Assembly: GCA_020052115.1 (NCBI GenBank)
Contig: JAGVPR010000166.1
Coordinates: forward strand, 1-5,428
Reading direction: 5' to 3'
Source of the DNA: Candidatus Eiseniibacteriota bacterium
Lineage (GTDB): Bacteria > Eisenbacteria > RBG-16-71-46 > JAGVPR01
DNA length: 5,428 bases
In this document: positions 4,025 to 5,428 of the stretch, piece after piece
How the letters are laid out: the number at the start of each line of letters is the position of its first letter
Position numbering within the stretch: position 1 is the stretch's first letter
Notes under the pieces: model-generated
The model's database searches: none
The model's input: the letters and a program-made list of their open reading frames with translations, nothing else
Told to the model about the DNA's origin: nothing
Translations under genes and position numbers: made by a program

Positions 4025-5428
4025 CTAGAACGCCGCCTCCAGCCTGAAGTGGATCCGCCCGTCGAGCGGCCCATCGCCCGTCGCGAGCCCGTAGTCCACG
4101 CCCACGAGCCCGATCTTCGATGCGATGCGAAGCCCCGCGCCGTAGCCCACGTGGACCTCATCTCCATGCGCGCCATCGTCCGGCCGCGCGTAGCCGGCGT
4201 CCGTGAAGAGAAAGCTCCGCGTGCCGTCGGGTGAGAGAAGCACGCGGTACTCGAGCTGCAGGAGACCGATTCGCGAGGAGCGGAACTGTTCCTCGCGGTA
4301 GCCGCGAAGGCTCGCCGCCCCGCCCAACACGAATCGCTCTTCCTCCGGAACCGGCCCGCCGCCCGCGGTCACGAGCCGTCCCTTGCCGAGGAGCGCGAGA
4401 ACCTGCCTCCCGCCGACAGGGCGGTACACGTCGAAGTCGGCCTCGAGCCCGCGAAGAGATGTGCGGCGCGCGCCGGCGGCGGTCGAATCGCGATAGGTCT
4501 CCTTGCGCTCGCCCCGCCGGCCGAGGATCCGAAGCCGCGCGCCCTCCCGCGGACTCAGGGCGCGGTCGCGACGGTCCACCTCGATCCCGACATGCGTGGA
4601 TGACACGCGGCTTCGCATGCGATCCCCCGCCGGAAACACCGATCTCTCCGCGGATCCGCCCCCGAGAAGCGAGAGTGATCCGCTCACCGGGAAGGCGGCC
4701 TCCGCGGTCGCCACGGTGCGCGTGAACGCCGGCTCGTGCAGCTCGTGATCGAGTCCCACGCGAAGTGAAAGCGGCGTGCGAAGGAGCCACGGCTCCTCGT
4801 ACTCGATGAGATATCGCGAGACGCCTTCGCCGCGCCCTTCCCAGCGCGCGCGGCCTCGGCGCGCGGTGCCCGCGATGTTCCCGAGCCTGAGGTCGAAGAG
4901 TCCGGTGAGCTGTTGATCCGCGCCCGAGTACCCCGCGACCGCCTGCGCGGCATTGACGGGCGCGCCGGTCGCAGGGACGCGTAACACCACACGGCCCGGC
5001 GCGCTTCCCTCGAGCACCTCGATCTCGTCCACCGTGCGGAAGAAACCCGAGCGCAGAAGCCGCTCGCGCCCCTCAACGAGTCTCCGTCCGTCGTACGGCT
5101 CGCCCGGCCGTGACTCCAGAAGGCGCGCGAGCACGTCGGGCCGGAGAGCGTTCGTGCCCGGGGACTCCACGCGCTCGATCACCGCGCGCTCGCCCTCCTC
5201 GACCCGCATCTCGTAAGAGAGGTGTCCCCCCTCGCTCGCGCGGAAGCCGCCGACCTCGACCGTCGCGAACGGGAAGCCGCTCTGATCGTAAAGCGAGAGA
5301 AGCCTCCGCACGTCGCCGGCGAGCGCCTCTTCGGAGAATGCCGAGCCCTCGCGGAGCACGCAGACGCGATCAATCTCCTCGCGATCGAGCGAGGCCGCGC
5401 CGAGCACGCGCCGCTCGCCGACGCGCGC
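4025..5428 (-). CDS. Omp85-superfamily outer-membrane protein (TamA/BamA-like), N-terminus beyond window
   Basis: This is the C-terminal 467 residues of an outer-membrane assembly or translocation protein; the frame runs off the right edge, so the GTG near 5407 is internal. Numbered from the edge, a first POTRA domain spans about 1-79 (helix with EEALAGDVRRLLSLYDQSGFPF). A second spans about 80-152 and includes GEPYDGRRLVEGRERLLRSGFF. From about 155 the sequence alternates polar and hydrophobic residues as barrel strands do. The family hallmark appears as ERFVLGGAASLRGYREEQF (364-382), with LRGY at 374-377, the loop-6 motif that folds into the barrel. The protein ends in Phe, the usual barrel terminal signal. 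A barrel of about 310 residues is nearer TamA length than BamA. POTRA domains recruit substrates or partners in the periplasm, and the barrel acts in outer-membrane protein insertion or secretion. BamA is not excluded, because the missing end hides the POTRA count. It is convergent with the lipoprotein genes. Confidence 0.9.
   Translation of the reverse strand, partial: ARVGERRVLGAASLDREEIDRVCVLREGSAFSEEALAGDVRRLLSLYDQSGFPFATVEVGGFRASEGGHLSYEMRVEEGERAVIERVESPGTNALRPDVLARLLESRPGEPYDGRRLVEGRERLLRSGFFRTVDEIEVLEGSAPGRVVLRVPATGAPVNAAQAVAGYSGADQQLTGLFDLRLGNIAGTARRGRARWEGRGEGVSRYLIEYEEPWLLRTPLSLRVGLDHELHEPAFTRTVATAEAAFPVSGSLSLLGGGSAERSVFPAGDRMRSRVSSTHVGIEVDRRDRALSPREGARLRILGRRGERKETYRDSTAAGARRTSLRGLEADFDVYRPVGGRQVLALLGKGRLVTAGGGPVPEEERFVLGGAASLRGYREEQFRSSRIGLLQLEYRVLLSPDGTRSFLFTDAGYARPDDGAHGDEVHVGYGAGLRIASKIGLVGVDYGLATGDGPLDGRIHFRLEAAF

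Noticed and set aside
4158..4790. 210-codon minus-strand open frame inside the barrel gene
   Set aside because: Same strand but another frame, with Arg-rich low-complexity translation; a shadow of the barrel coding sequence.

Overview
The window is 5,428 bases of GC-rich bacterial DNA. It comes from a diderm (Gram-negative-type) organism, because it encodes an Omp85-superfamily outer-membrane barrel and three probable lipoproteins. GC content, codon use and dense gene packing would suit Myxococcota, Gemmatimonadota or a related high-GC candidate phylum. No marker gene is present, so I do not assign a taxon.

Layout. (1) Bases 78-1505, plus strand: a complete stand-alone CoA-acylating aldehyde dehydrogenase of the AdhE N-terminal-domain type, with catalytic Cys245. 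Its start is preceded by a GC-rich hairpin and a 12-base palindrome. (2) Bases 1506-2011: about 500 bases with no convincing gene. This stretch holds a large imperfect inverted repeat (1589-1672), a second GC-rich hairpin (1738-1760) and a candidate sigma70-type promoter (1940-1968) pointing at the next genes. (3) Bases 2012-3703, plus strand: three consecutive small genes of 246, 184 and 102 residues, each starting with a lipoprotein-type signal sequence. The last two overlap by 14 bases. Only the third resembles a family I can name, DUF4156-like, and weakly. (4) Bases 3704-4024: a convergent intergenic region with several short inverted repeats and no supported gene. (5) Bases 4025-5428, minus strand: the C-terminal 467 residues of an Omp85-family protein (two POTRA domains visible, then the barrel with the LRGY motif). 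Its N-terminus lies beyond the right edge.

How they fit together. The dehydrogenase is metabolic and has no visible partner in the window: no iron alcohol dehydrogenase, phosphotransacylase or microcompartment shell gene. The three lipoproteins look like one transcription unit and may act together at the outer membrane. Their nearest neighbour on the right is an outer-membrane assembly or translocation protein, but it is convergent, so a functional link is only a possibility. The least explained part is the three-lipoprotein cluster together with the structured non-coding DNA on either side.
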